Below are positions 63,787-64,000 of a stretch of DNA of 64,000 nucleotides, piece by piece. The stretch comes from Pseudoxanthomonas sp. J31 (GTDB taxonomy: Bacteria > Pseudomonadota > Gammaproteobacteria > Xanthomonadales > Xanthomonadaceae). Position 1 is the stretch's first letter. The number at the start of each line of letters is the position of its first letter. Below the pieces are notes generated by a model that saw nothing but the letters and a program-made list of their open reading frames with translations, searched no databases and was not told the DNA's origin. The position numbers and the translations under genes were made by a program. The stretch lies in assembly GCF_000510725.1 (NCBI RefSeq), contig NZ_AZNZ01000009.1:62001-126000 (forward strand). The letters run 5' to 3'.

Positions 63787-64000
63787 TCAGCGCGAGGCCT
63801 GGGCGTCGACCTTCAGGCGGCTGGTGTCGACCTTGGCCACGCCGTCGATCTCGCCGGCGATGCGCTTGGCCTCGTCGGCCTGGGCCTGGCTGCCGACGGT
63901 GCCGGTCAGGTAGACCACGCCGTCGACGGTGTCGACCTCGATCTTGGTGCCGGACACGTCGCTGTCGGCCAGCAGGCTGGACTTGACCTTGGTGGTGATC
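63787..64000 (-). CDS. BON-domain protein (partial, N-terminus outside window)
   Basis: The last 70 residues of an OsmY-like protein, cut at the window edge. The visible part is a BON domain: TKVKSSLLADSDVSGTKIEV, then DTVDGVVYLTGTVGSQAQADEAKRIA and a closing beta strand VAKVDTSRLKVDAQASR. BON domains bind phospholipid or link to the envelope and are common in osmotic-stress proteins. The stop is TGA at 63787-63789, and the start lies beyond 64000. A clear hairpin terminator follows it. Confidence 0.88.
   Translation of the reverse strand, partial: ITTKVKSSLLADSDVSGTKIEVDTVDGVVYLTGTVGSQAQADEAKRIAGEIDGVAKVDTSRLKVDAQASR

Overview
The window is about 64 kb of very GC-rich, densely packed chromosomal DNA. 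Gene content points to a gammaproteobacterium of the family Xanthomonadaceae (Lysobacter, Luteimonas or Pseudoxanthomonas-like): Xanthomonas-style TrpE and TrpG, tryptophan 2,3-dioxygenase, hppD-hmgA beside a MarR gene, a PepSY-like gene ahead of a PhoP/PhoQ-type pair, many TonB-dependent receptors and secreted peptidases, and TTG/GTG starts with short intergenic gaps. There is no sign of an integrated phage, insertion sequence, CRISPR array or rRNA. One tRNA gene is present.

Layout. 1-6.7 kb: GtrA-type membrane protein, trpEG, a YegS-like lipid kinase, rpe, a J-domain protein, purC and an Mpo1-family protein. 6.8-13.8 kb: a complete Mrp-type Na+/H+ antiporter operon (fused A/B, then C, D, E, F, G), then a convergent Na+/Ca2+ exchanger. 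13.9-25 kb: an amino-acid breakdown block with homogentisate dioxygenase, 4-hydroxyphenylpyruvate dioxygenase and a divergent MarR regulator, a peptide transporter, tryptophan 2,3-dioxygenase, and E1alpha, E1beta and E2 of a branched-chain-type 2-oxoacid dehydrogenase. 25-34 kb: VOC and metallo-beta-lactamase-fold proteins, trpS, CsbD, entericidin, arginase, tRNA-Thr, SPOR protein, coaX, birA and an MtfA-type peptidase. 34-43.4 kb: PhoPQ-like two-component system, dusA, a TonB receptor, a membrane-dipeptidase lipoprotein and a TlpA-type thioredoxin.

43.4-45.1 kb is the most accessory-looking part. A 575-bp gene-free stretch precedes two very small genes whose products start with near-identical 15-residue double-glycine leaders and continue as glycine-rich hydrophobic peptides. 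Two overlapping genes for small membrane proteins follow. It reads as a two-peptide bacteriocin-like cassette with candidate immunity proteins and no export gene nearby.

47.8-60.4 kb is a divergent locus that reads as a peptidoglycan-fragment scavenging system. Leftward are a transglutaminase-like protein, an Oar-type TonB receptor, a serine beta-lactamase-family hydrolase and a VanX-type D-Ala-D-Ala dipeptidase. Rightward are an NlpC/P60 peptidase with SH3 region, an L-Ala-D/L-Glu epimerase, an RpiR regulator, an L,D-transpeptidase-fold protein and a dicarboxylate/amino-acid:cation symporter. The shared promoter region carries two adjacent palindromes, one overlapping a good -35/-10 pair. 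The window ends with two stress-type small genes, a GH3 beta-glucosidase, a run of hairpins and a truncated BON-domain gene.
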